Part shown: positions 39,554-46,654 of the stretch, piece by piece | How the letters are laid out: each line of letters begins with the position of its first letter | Position numbering within the stretch: the stretch's first letter is position 1 | Source: CAVRZJ01 sp964594125 | GTDB lineage: Bacteria > Acidobacteriota > Thermoanaerobaculia > Thermoanaerobaculales > Thermoanaerobaculaceae | Length of the DNA stretch: 64,000 nt | Assembly (NCBI GenBank): GCA_964594125.1 | Contig: CAZQLL010000022.1 | Span: 10,997 to 74,996 of the forward strand | Reading direction: 5' to 3' | The notes under the pieces: generated by a model | What the model was told of the DNA's origin: nothing | Database searches by the model: none | What the model saw: the letters and a program-made list of their open reading frames with translations, nothing else | Translations under genes and position numbers: made by a program

Positions 39554-40774
39554 ATGACCAACCTGCTGCAGATCTACAAGGTCTCGCTGGTGGCGCTGCG
39601 GCGCAATCCGATGCGCACGCTGCTGACGATGCTCGGCGTGATCATCGGCGTCGGCTGCGTGGTGGCGATGGTGGCAATCGGCCAGGGCGCCACCTCCGCG
39701 ATCCAGAGCCAGATCGGCGCGCTGGGCACCAACTTCCTGATCATCTTCTCCGGGTCGCGCTCGGCCGGCGGCGTGCGCCACGGCACCGGCTCGGTGCAGA
39801 CGCTCACCGTCGACGACGCGACGGCGATCGAGCGCGAGTGCCCCTCGGTCGCGGTCGCCGAGCCCGGCGTGCGCACCGGCGCCCAGCTCGTCTACGGCAA
39901 CCAGAACTGGTTCTCCAGCATCCAGGGGAGCGGCCAGAACTTCCCGATCGTGCGGGCGTGGGCGGTCGCCAGGGGCGCCTACTTCACGGAAGAAGACGTC
40001 AAGGCGGGCACCAAGGTGGTGGTGCTGGGCGCTACCGTGGTCGAGAACCTTTTCGGCGACGCCAACCCGGTCGGCGAGATCGTCCGCGTCAAGGGGATCC
40101 CGTTCCGCGTCGTCGGCGTGCTCGACCGCAAGGGCGGCAGCATGATGGGACAGGACCAGGACGACATCGTCTGCATGCCCTACACCACGGCGCAGAAACG
40201 GCTGATGGGGATCACCCACATCCAGACGATCATGGTCTCGGCGACCTCGCCGGCGAACATCGACAAGGCGATCGACGAGATCACGCAGCTCCTGCGCCAG
40301 CGCCACCGCATCGGGCGCGGTCAGGACGACGACTTCATGATCCGCTCGCAGCAGGAGATCGCCTCGACCGCCACGCAGATGACCGGGGTGCTGACGATGC
40401 TGCTCGGCGCCATCGCGTCGGTGTCGCTGCTCGTCGGCGGCATCGGCATCATGAACATCATGCTGGTGTCGGTCACCGAGCGCACGCGCGAGATCGGCGT
40501 GCGGCGGGCGCTCGGCGCGCGGCGCTCCGACATCCGCACGCAGTTCCTCATCGAGTCGTCGCTGATCTCCGGCCTCGGCGGCGCCGTCGGCATCGGCATC
40601 GGTATCCTGATCGCCCGCATGGTGTCGCGGCTGGGCGGCTGGCCGACGCTCGTCAACCCGCAGGTCGTCGTGATGGCATTCGTGTTCGCCGGCATCATCG
40701 GCATCTTCTTCGGCCTCTACCCGGCCGCCAAGGCGGCGCGGCTCGACCCGATCGAGGCGCTGCGCTACGAGTAG
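39554..40774 (+). CDS. MacB/FtsX-type ABC permease without ATPase domain (second)
   Basis: 406 residues with MacB_PCD start ALRRNPMRTLLTMLGVIIGVGCVVAMVAIG, a periplasmic domain (about 45-280), and FtsX part SVSLLVGGIGIMNIMLVSVTERTREIG, VRRALGARRSDIRTQFLIES, ending DPIEALRYE. It is very similar in layout to the permease at 33562. GGGAGG precedes ATG 39554. The partner ATPase is not in the window. Its end is 80 bp before the lasso-peptide cluster, with a promoter in between, so it is not clearly part of it. Confidence 0.91.
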   Translation: MTNLLQIYKVSLVALRRNPMRTLLTMLGVIIGVGCVVAMVAIGQGATSAIQSQIGALGTNFLIIFSGSRSAGGVRHGTGSVQTLTVDDATAIERECPSVAVAEPGVRTGAQLVYGNQNWFSSIQGSGQNFPIVRAWAVARGAYFTEEDVKAGTKVVVLGATVVENLFGDANPVGEIVRVKGIPFRVVGVLDRKGGSMMGQDQDDIVCMPYTTAQKRLMGITHIQTIMVSATSPANIDKAIDEITQLLRQRHRIGRGQDDDFMIRSQQEIASTATQMTGVLTMLLGAIASVSLLVGGIGIMNIMLVSVTERTREIGVRRALGARRSDIRTQFLIESSLISGLGGAVGIGIGILIARMVSRLGGWPTLVNPQVVVMAFVFAGIIGIFFGLYPAAKAARLDPIEALRYE

Positions 40775-40806
40775 GCGCGGCGCGTCCGCCGCCGGCGGCG
40801 CCCGCG

Positions 40807-40835
40807 TTGACACCGCCGCCAGCACGCTGTAGCGT
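40807..40835 (+). promoter_or_regulatory. Promoter of the lasso-peptide B1-C genes
   Basis: Perfect -35 TTGACA (40807-40812), 17-bp spacer, -10 TAGCGT (40830-40835); AGGAG at 40845-40849 then serves ATG 40855. Confidence 0.65.
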
Positions 40836-40854
40836 GGCCGTGCCAGGAGCATCC

Positions 40855-41157
40855 ATGCAGGAAGGAAGCGAGATCACCCTCGACTCGGTCGTTGTCGCGT
40901 CCCGTGACCAGGTTTGCTCCGACCTCGGCGCCGAGACGGCGATCCTCGGCCTGCGGCGCAACGCCTACTATTCCGTCGACCGCGTCGGCAAGCGGATCTG
41001 GGAGCTGCTGCAGACGCCCAGGAGCGTCGCGGCGATCCTCGCCGCCCTGCTCGCCCGCTACGAGGTCGATCCCGGCCGCTGCCGCGATGACCTTCTCCGG
41101 CTCCTGCGCGCCCTGCACGACGAGGGACTGATCGAAATCCGCCATGGCGCCGCGTAG
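40855..41157 (+). CDS. PqqD-like RiPP recognition element, lasso peptide B1 protein
   Basis: 100 residues forming one PqqD/RRE winged-helix fold: ITLDSVVVASRDQVCSDLG, then AILGLRRNAYYSVDRVGKRIWELLQ and a helical C-terminus RDDLLRLLRALHDEGLIEI. In lasso pathways the B1 RRE binds the leader peptide (YxxP...L motif) and delivers it to the B2 peptidase and C cyclase. It is followed 18 bp later by the cyclase gene. The usual fused or adjacent transglutaminase-type B2 is missing. Confidence 0.88.
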   Translation: MQEGSEITLDSVVVASRDQVCSDLGAETAILGLRRNAYYSVDRVGKRIWELLQTPRSVAAILAALLARYEVDPGRCRDDLLRLLRALHDEGLIEIRHGAA

Positions 41158-41175
41158 ACGGCGCGCTGCGCCGCG

Positions 41176-43092
41176 ATGAGCCGCCTCGTCGCGCTGCTCC
41201 ACCGCGACGGGCGCGGCGCCCATGCGGCCGAGGTGGACGGCGCCGTTGCGGCCCTCGGCGGTCGTCCGGCGGGCGGCAGCGCCGTGTGGTGTGCCGGACC
41301 GGTGGCGCTCGCCGCGGCGACGAGCGGACCTGCGGCGCCGTCGCTGCTGGCGCCGACGCCGCTCGCGGGCGGCTTCCCCGGGGTCGCGCTCGTGCACAGC
41401 GCCCGTCTCGACAACCGCGCGGAGCTCGCCCGGGCGCTCGACGTCCACCCGCAGGCGCTCGCCGCCGACGGTGACGGCGAGCTGATCGCGCTGGCGTGGC
41501 GCCGCTGGGGCGAGCGCTGCCCCGAGCGCCTGCTCGGCGACTTCGCCTTCGTGCTGTGGGACGGCCGCACGGGCGAGCTGTTCGCCGCCCGCGACCACGT
41601 GGGCATGCGCCTGCTCTACGGCTTCATCGCGCCCGGGCTGGCGGCGTTCGCCTCGGAGGCAAAAGCACTGCTGGCGATCGCCGGCGTTGGGCGGAGGCTG
41701 CGCCCGGAGCAGGTCGCCGATTTCCTGGTCGGCGTCACGATCGATCCTCGCGCGACGTTCTACCGCGAGGTGTTCCGACTGCTCCCGGGAGAGAGCGTGC
41801 TCGTGGCGGGCCGCAGCCACCGCGCCCGCCGGTACCACGAGATCGCACTGCCCGACCGCACGCACACGGGCACTCCAGCCGACGTCGCAGCCGGCTTCCG
41901 GGAGGTGTTCACGACGGCGGTGAAGGACCGCCTGGCGGCGCCGGCCCCGGTCGGTGCAATGCTCTCGGGCGGGCTCGACTCGTCGGCGATCGCGTGCGTG
42001 GCGCGAGACCTGCGGCGCGCGCAGGGCGGCGCGCCGCTGCCGGCGTTCTCGCTGACGTTCCCGCTGACCCCGGCGTGCGACGAGAGCGCCTACGTCGCGG
42101 CGGTCGTGGACGCCGGCGGCATCGCCGCGCACCTTATCCCCGCCGACCGGATCTCCCCCCTCGCCTCCCTCGACGAGCTTCTGGCCGCCTGCGACGGGCC
42201 CTATCAGGGCGCGCCGCTGCCGTACCAGTGGGCCACCTATAGGTCGGCGCGCGCGAACGAGGTCCGAGTCCTGCTCGATGGCACCGGCGGCGACTCCGTC
42301 GTCTCCCACGGTCTGCTGCTGGCCGCCGATCTCGTGCGCCGGGGCCGCGTGGTGCGCGCGCTGCGCGAGCTGCGCGGGGCGATCGCCCATTTCCACGTGC
42401 CCCGCGCTTGGGCCGTTCGCGCGCTGATCGTCGACCCTCTCGTCCCGCGCTGGCTCAGGCGTCTCCGGCGGGCCCTCCTCCGCCGCACGGCCCGCCTCCC
42501 CGCCGGCACCTTCATCGCCCCCGACCTGGCACGACGCGTGTCGCTCGGCGATCGCTTCGAGGCGTTCTGGCACCGTGTGCCGCCGCCGCGCGGCGAACGC
42601 GAGCACCATCTCCGCGACGTCCTCGAACATCTCCCAGGCGACATCCTGGAGCTCGCGTCCGCCGCCTGCGGCGTCGAGCAGCGATGCCCCTTCCTCGACC
42701 GCCGCGTCATCGAGTACTGCCTTGCGGTCCCCTCCGAGCAGAAGGCGGAGAACGGCCTGACGCGGATGCTGGTGCGACGTGCCCTAGCCGGCGTGCTGCC
42801 GCCTGCGGTCGCCGCCCGCACGGGAAAGGCTGTTCCCGGTGCGAGCCTGCTGCGCGAGCTCCTCACCGCCGACCGGGACATCGTGGTCAGCGCGCTCTTC
42901 TCGGGCACAGCCGCCGCCGCCGAGGGATACCTGGATCTCGACGCCGCGCGCGCGGCGTGGCGGCGCCTGGAGAGCGAGGGGCTGCCGTCGGCGACGGCCC
43001 AGCCTCCGGCGGCGCGCCTGCGCGCGATGGAGCAGATCAGGAAGGCCGTACTGGTGGTCCGCTGGCTCGCCGCCCGGACCGCCAGCGAGTAG
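41176..43092 (+). CDS. Lasso peptide macrolactam synthetase (asparagine-synthetase homologue, C protein)
   Basis: 638 residues. The N-terminal half (1-230) is a class II glutaminase-like fold (HSARLDNRAELARALDV, ERLLGDFAFVLWDGRTGELFAARDH), but residue 2 is Ser not the Cys needed for glutamine hydrolysis. The C-terminal half has the ATP-PPase loop GAMLSGGLDSSAIACV and later DGTGGDSVVSHG, as in McjC-type cyclases. In lasso synthesis it adenylates the Asp/Glu side chain of the core and joins it to the amino group of residue 1. Position between the RRE and the precursor makes this role much likelier than asparagine synthesis. Confidence 0.88.
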   Translation: MSRLVALLHRDGRGAHAAEVDGAVAALGGRPAGGSAVWCAGPVALAAATSGPAAPSLLAPTPLAGGFPGVALVHSARLDNRAELARALDVHPQALAADGDGELIALAWRRWGERCPERLLGDFAFVLWDGRTGELFAARDHVGMRLLYGFIAPGLAAFASEAKALLAIAGVGRRLRPEQVADFLVGVTIDPRATFYREVFRLLPGESVLVAGRSHRARRYHEIALPDRTHTGTPADVAAGFREVFTTAVKDRLAAPAPVGAMLSGGLDSSAIACVARDLRRAQGGAPLPAFSLTFPLTPACDESAYVAAVVDAGGIAAHLIPADRISPLASLDELLAACDGPYQGAPLPYQWATYRSARANEVRVLLDGTGGDSVVSHGLLLAADLVRRGRVVRALRELRGAIAHFHVPRAWAVRALIVDPLVPRWLRRLRRALLRRTARLPAGTFIAPDLARRVSLGDRFEAFWHRVPPPRGEREHHLRDVLEHLPGDILELASAACGVEQRCPFLDRRVIEYCLAVPSEQKAENGLTRMLVRRALAGVLPPAVAARTGKAVPGASLLRELLTADRDIVVSALFSGTAAAAEGYLDLDAARAAWRRLESEGLPSATAQPPAARLRAMEQIRKAVLVVRWLAARTASE

Positions 43093-43129
43093 GCGACAGC
43101 GAAGGGACGCCGCAGCACGGGCGCCGGCC

Positions 43130-43159
43130 GCGGCTCGACGCCGGGCACGGCCGAGCCGC
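43130..43159 (+). terminator. Hairpin after the cyclase gene
   Basis: 8-bp stem GCGGCTCG / CGAGCCGC with a 14-nt loop (43130-43137 and 43152-43159), 38 bp past the stop. No T-run. It would separate the B1-C unit from the separately promoted precursor gene. Confidence 0.45.
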
Positions 43160-43177
43160 CTGCGGCCGCACCGATCG

Positions 43178-43201
43178 CCGGCCGCCCGGCCGCCCGGCCG
43201 C
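43178..43201. repeat. Three tandem 8-bp repeats CCGGCCGC
   Basis: Exact units at 43178, 43186 and 43194, ending just upstream of the precursor -35 box. They could be regulator sites or a slippage-prone run affecting the promoter. Confidence 0.6.
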
Positions 43202-43209
43202 CGCCGGCC

Positions 43210-43238
43210 TTGCCTTTGTCGGGTTTGCGTCGTATACT
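43210..43238 (+). promoter_or_regulatory. Strong promoter of the lasso precursor gene
   Basis: TTGCCT (43210-43215), 17-bp spacer and near-consensus TATACT (43233-43238). The leader would be about 33 nt with a G-rich ribosome site (AAGGGGGGGGA, 43262-43272) before ATG 43278. A private promoter fits the need for excess precursor. Confidence 0.7.
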
Positions 43239-43277
43239 CAAACTCAGAATAGTGGACAGCCAAGGGGGGGGACAGCC

Positions 43278-43451
43278 ATGAGCAACCCGTATACCGTCGC
43301 CGAACGCGAGTCGCGGAAGGAGCCGTACGCCACCCCGGAGCTGGCACGGCACGGCGATATCGCCGAGCTGACACGCGGTGCCGGCGGACCCGCCGCTGAC
43401 GTCGGCGCCCAGGGCAGCTTCTTGTCGACCGCGCCGACGCCGAACCCCTGA
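43278..43451 (+). CDS. Lasso peptide precursor (A gene)
   Basis: 57-residue precursor, not resembling any housekeeping protein. Leader residues 1-33 carry YATPEL (YxxPxL, residues 17-22), Gly26 and Thr32 at position -2, all hallmarks of lasso leaders. The predicted core is residues 34-57 (24 aa): Gly34 as ring residue 1 and Asp41 as residue 8, giving an 8-residue macrolactam, then a tail with Phe48 and Leu49 as possible plug residues, Ser47, Ser50, Thr51 and Thr54 as modifiable hydroxyls, and Pro at the C-terminus. It has its own promoter and is flanked by the cyclase and kinase genes. The ring size and cleavage site are inferred from the pattern. Confidence 0.85.
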   Translation: MSNPYTVAERESRKEPYATPELARHGDIAELTRGAGGPAADVGAQGSFLSTAPTPNP

Positions 43452-43453
43452 CG

Positions 43454-43467
43454 CGGGGCGTCCCGCC
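43454..43467 (+). terminator. Small hairpin directly after the precursor
   Basis: GCGGG-GCGT-CCCGC begins 2 nt past the stop. A weak stem that may partly stop transcription or protect the precursor mRNA 3' end, setting a high precursor-to-enzyme ratio. Confidence 0.4.
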
Positions 43468-43511
43468 CGCAGCGTTCCGCCGCCGGCGCGGCTGCCGGCT
43501 GCGGTGGCGGC

Positions 43512-44429
43512 GTGTGCGGCACGGTGAGCGAGCGAGGCGTCAGAGTGTTCTCCTACTCCGTCTACGGGCTCACGCTGGCTTCCTCGCTTTGCCTTCCCGA
43601 GCTCGCCGAGGGAATCGGTGCGCCCGACGTCGTGGTCGCGACCGCGGTCGCGAGTCCGGCCACTCCCCGCGCGCGGGGCGACGCGGCGGGCGCCGAGGTC
43701 GCGGGCGGTGTCCGGCTCGAGTACCCGGGTATCGCCACGCTCACCGTTGCCGAGGGCCGGCGGATAGCGGTCGCCGCGGCTGCCGACGCCGATCCCGACA
43801 CCGTCAGGATGCTCGTCCTCGGGCCGGCGCTCGGCGTTCTGCTGCACCAGCGCGGCGTGCTGGCGCTGCACGCCAGCTCGGTCCTCCTCGACCGCGGCGT
43901 CGCCGCGTTTCTCGGCGCCTCGGGCGCCGGGAAGTCGACGATGGCGGCGGCTCTGCAGCAGCGGGGCCACGCCCTTGTGGCCGATGACATCACCGCGGTC
44001 GTCCCGGAGGCGGCGGGCCCCGGCGTCCTGGCGGCGTTCCCCCGGCTCAAGCTGTTCCCGGAAGCGGCCGCCGCCCTCGGCCTCGACGTCGACGCGCTGC
44101 CGCAGGTGTCCGCCGCGGACTCCAGGCGGGCGCAGCGCGCCCCGGACCGCCTCCCTGGCGAGCGGCTGCCCCTGGCCGCCATCTTCGTCCTGGCCGACGG
44201 CGAGGCGGCGTCCATTGAGCCGCTCGCTCCGACCGACGCGCTCCTCGATCTCGTGCGCCATTCCTACTGCGCGCCGCGTCTCGCCGAGCTGGGGACGCGT
44301 GGCCACTTCCTGCAGTGCGCCGAGATCGCGCGCAGCGTGCCGGTGTACCGCCTCGTCCGTCCGCGCGAGCTGGCGCGCCTGCACGAGCTGGCGGCGCTCG
44401 TCGAGCGGGAGGCGGGCGGTGGCCGCTGA
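43512..44429 (+). CDS. HPr-kinase-like protein of the lasso cluster
   Basis: 305 residues. The C-terminal half is an HPrK/P-type kinase core: VLALHASSVLLDRG, Walker A LGASGAGKSTM, and ALVADDITAVV with the acidic pair. HPr itself and a PTS are not evident here. Homologous kinases in lasso clusters (e.g. those for paeninodin-like peptides) phosphorylate a Ser in the lasso tail, typically the C-terminal one; here the tail ends in Pro, so Ser47, Ser50, Thr51 or Thr54 of the precursor would be the candidates. Start uncertain: GTG 43512, 43524 or 43545. It overlaps the nucleotidyltransferase gene by 11 bp. Confidence 0.82.
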   Translation: MCGTVSERGVRVFSYSVYGLTLASSLCLPELAEGIGAPDVVVATAVASPATPRARGDAAGAEVAGGVRLEYPGIATLTVAEGRRIAVAAAADADPDTVRMLVLGPALGVLLHQRGVLALHASSVLLDRGVAAFLGASGAGKSTMAAALQQRGHALVADDITAVVPEAAGPGVLAAFPRLKLFPEAAAALGLDVDALPQVSAADSRRAQRAPDRLPGERLPLAAIFVLADGEAASIEPLAPTDALLDLVRHSYCAPRLAELGTRGHFLQCAEIARSVPVYRLVRPRELARLHELAALVEREAGGGR

Positions 44430-45711
44430 TCCGCTGCGCCGGACAGTCCACGCGGCGCGCGCAAACCCTCCGGGGGAGCAGCGCCCCGGCGGCCCGGGAG
44501 GGTCGGCGAGGCGCAGGCGCGACGGCGCCGGGCTCCCGCCGCGCACGCTCGAGACCGAGCTGCTCGCCGCCTGCGCGCGCACCACGCTCGACGAGGCGGC
44601 GCGCGCCCGTCTGGAGGCGGCGCTCGCCACCGGACCCGACTGGCCGTTCGTCGTGCGCGCCGCCGCCATCCACGGCATCCTCCCGCTCGTGGCGCGCCAC
44701 CTCGCGAGCTCCGACCGCCCGCTGGCGCCCGCCGCCGTGGCGGCGGAGCTTCGCCGCCGCCACGCCGCGTCGGCGCAGCAGGGCCTGGCGCTCACCGCCG
44801 CCCTCGTCGAAGCGCTGCGGGCGCTCGCGGAGGCCGGCATCGAGGCCGTTCCGTTCAAGGGGCCCCTGCTCGCCGCCGCCGTCTACGGCGACGTCGGCCT
44901 GCGCCCGTTTCGCGATGTCGACATCCTGGTGCGGCCAAGCGAGCTCGCGGCCGCGGTCGCCGCGCTGCGGCCGCTGGGCTGGGAGGTCCTGCCGGGCCAG
45001 GGGCGGCTCTCCTCCCGGCTGCGCTGCGCCTGGGTCAGCGACCTGCTGCTCGCCCGCGGCGATGCCCTGCTCGAGCTGCACTGGCGGCTCACGCAGCCGT
45101 TCTTCGGGATCGCCGACACCCTCGACGACCTGCGCGCCGATCTGGCACCGGCGGCCATCGGCGGCGCCGCCACGGCCACCCTCGCCCCCGATGCCCTGCT
45201 GCTCTACCTGTGCGTCCACGGCGCCACCCACCGCTGGGCGCGGCTGGGGTGGATCTGCGACGTCGCCGAGCTGCTGTGCGCCGGCGCCCCGGAGGACCCG
45301 GAGGCGCTGTGGCGCCGCGCCCGCGCCGCCGGCGCCGGGCGGATGCTCGCGCTCGGCGTGCGCCTGGCCGGCGACCTCCTCGCCGCGCCGGCGCCGAGCG
45401 TCCTGGCGGAGCCGGCGGCGCACCCGTGTGTCGGCGCCCTGGCGACGGCGGTCGTGCGCCACCTGCCGGACGAGAACCCGGATCACCATCCCGGGCTGCG
45501 TCTGGCGCGCTTCCATCTGGCAATGCGCGAGCGTCTGCGCGACCGCGCCCGCTATGCCGCGGCCGTGCTCGCCGCCCCGTCCCCGGCCGACCTCGAGGCG
45601 GTGCCGCTGCCGCCGCCGCTGTACCTGCTGCACTACGTCCTGCGGCCGCTCAGGCTCGCGTCGGCGCACGCCGGTGCGTTGCTGCGCGGCCGCCGGCAGC
45701 CGCCGGCATGA
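44419..45711 (+). CDS. Nucleotidyltransferase-fold protein of the lasso cluster
   Basis: 430 residues, PF14907-like. The key motif is PFKGPLLAAAVYG, DVGLRPFRDVDILVRP with the paired Asp of a minimal nucleotidyltransferase (residues about 158-170). Such genes recur in lasso clusters with HPr-kinase-like genes, and are proposed to add a nucleotide or sugar to the phosphorylated peptide. GTG 44419 has GGAGG upstream and overlaps the kinase gene. Residues about 12-38 (Pro/Gly/Arg-rich) are encoded by a sequence also found in the spacer at 59.31 kb, so the N-terminus may be a repeat-derived extension. The 3' end overlaps the convergent glycosyltransferase gene by 62 bp. Confidence 0.8.
   Translation: MAADPLRRTVHAARANPPGEQRPGGPGGSARRRRDGAGLPPRTLETELLAACARTTLDEAARARLEAALATGPDWPFVVRAAAIHGILPLVARHLASSDRPLAPAAVAAELRRRHAASAQQGLALTAALVEALRALAEAGIEAVPFKGPLLAAAVYGDVGLRPFRDVDILVRPSELAAAVAALRPLGWEVLPGQGRLSSRLRCAWVSDLLLARGDALLELHWRLTQPFFGIADTLDDLRADLAPAAIGGAATATLAPDALLLYLCVHGATHRWARLGWICDVAELLCAGAPEDPEALWRRARAAGAGRMLALGVRLAGDLLAAPAPSVLAEPAAHPCVGALATAVVRHLPDENPDHHPGLRLARFHLAMRERLRDRARYAAAVLAAPSPADLEAVPLPPPLYLLHYVLRPLRLASAHAGALLRGRRQPPA
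44465..44535. repeat. Interspersed-repeat-like sequence inside the nucleotidyltransferase gene
   Basis: GGGAGCAGC, then GCCCCGGCG, CCCGGGAGGGTCG and GCAGGCGCG in the same order as at 59317-59360 (GGGAGCAGC, GCCCCGGCG, CCCGAGAGGGTCG, GCAGGCGCG), including GGCGCCGG afterwards. Reading frame is kept through it. Confidence 0.55.
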
Positions 45712-46654
45712 TCGCTCCCGCGTTCTCCGGCGCCTCCTCGCCGCACGTCAGCCCGCGGATCAGGCCGGTGGTCGCGGCGGCGAGCCCGAGGAGGAGCAGC
45801 GGCGCGAGGAGCAGCGCCTGCAGCGCCCAGTCGCGCTGCCACGCCAGCAGGCGCCGCGACAGCCGCCACAGTCGCGCGGCCGGGTAGGCGACGACGAGCC
45901 GGGCGGCGGTCCGGCGCACGCCGCGCCCGCCCACGCCGGGGACGCTGCGCCGGCGGCTGATGCGCCCCAGCCAGTACCCGTGCCACGCCTGGTGGCGCCA
46001 GAAGCCGGCGATCGTCTCGTCGCTCGGGTGGGCGATGCGGATGGCCGGGTCGAACAGGAACGTCATCCCGGCGGCGACGAGCGACCAGATGAGCGCCGTG
46101 TCCTCGCCGCACGGGAGCGACTCGTCGTAGCCCCCGAAACGCTCGAACACCGCCCGCCGGAACGACAGGTTGTACACCGGCGTCGCGACCACCGCACGCG
46201 GCCTGCCGGGTGGAAACGCGTTGTACTCCAGCAGGTGCGCCGCCCGCGCCAGGGCGCCCGCGGGCTCGGCCCACACGACCGCGCCGCCGACCAGATCGTG
46301 CCCCTGGCGGTGCGCGCCGACCCGGCGCGCCAGCCACTCCGGATCCGCCTCGCAGTCGGCGGCGAGGAACGCGATGATGTCGGCACGCGCGGCCGCGATC
46401 CCGAGGTTGCGCGCGGCGCCGGTCGAAAGCCGCGGCTGCCCGCCGGCCAGCCGCACCGCTGGGAACTCGGCGCGCACGATGTCGGCGGTCGCGGGATCGC
46501 CGCTCCACACCACGATCACCTCGAACGGCTCGGCGAGCGTCTGGCGCCGCAGGGATTCGAGCGACCTGCGGATCGACGAGGCCGCATCGTAGGCCGGCAC
46601 GACGACCGAGGCGGCCGGCGGGGCGCCGGCGGCGGCGCCGGCGCGGTCAGGCAT
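45650..46654 (-). CDS. Glycosyltransferase family 2
   Basis: 334 residues, GT-A fold: ASVVVPAYDAASSIRRSLESL, VIVVWSGD, GAARNLGIAAARADIIAFLAADC (with the Asp of the DxD position), later NLSFRRAVFERFGGYDESL and GEDTALIWSL. A hydrophobic helix near residue 290 (LQALLLAPLLLLGLAAATTG) suggests membrane association. It shares an 8-bp overlap with the upstream LCP-GT2 gene, so both are one unit. Its C-terminal 20 codons overlap, antisense, the end of the nucleotidyltransferase gene. Confidence 0.87.
   Translation of the reverse strand: MPDRAGAAAGAPPAASVVVPAYDAASSIRRSLESLRRQTLAEPFEVIVVWSGDPATADIVRAEFPAVRLAGGQPRLSTGAARNLGIAAARADIIAFLAADCEADPEWLARRVGAHRQGHDLVGGAVVWAEPAGALARAAHLLEYNAFPPGRPRAVVATPVYNLSFRRAVFERFGGYDESLPCGEDTALIWSLVAAGMTFLFDPAIRIAHPSDETIAGFWRHQAWHGYWLGRISRRRSVPGVGGRGVRRTAARLVVAYPAARLWRLSRRLLAWQRDWALQALLLAPLLLLGLAAATTGLIRGLTCGEEAPENAGAIMPAAAGGRAATHRRAPTRA

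Noticed and set aside
37804..40774. MacA/MacB-type genes as the lasso exporter
   Set aside because: They lack an ATPase, end before a separate promoter, and a similar set exists 4 kb upstream; the proximity alone is not enough.
41176..43092. Calling the cyclase a housekeeping asparagine synthetase (asnB)
   Set aside because: The nucleophile Cys2 is missing and neighbours are RRE and lasso precursor genes.
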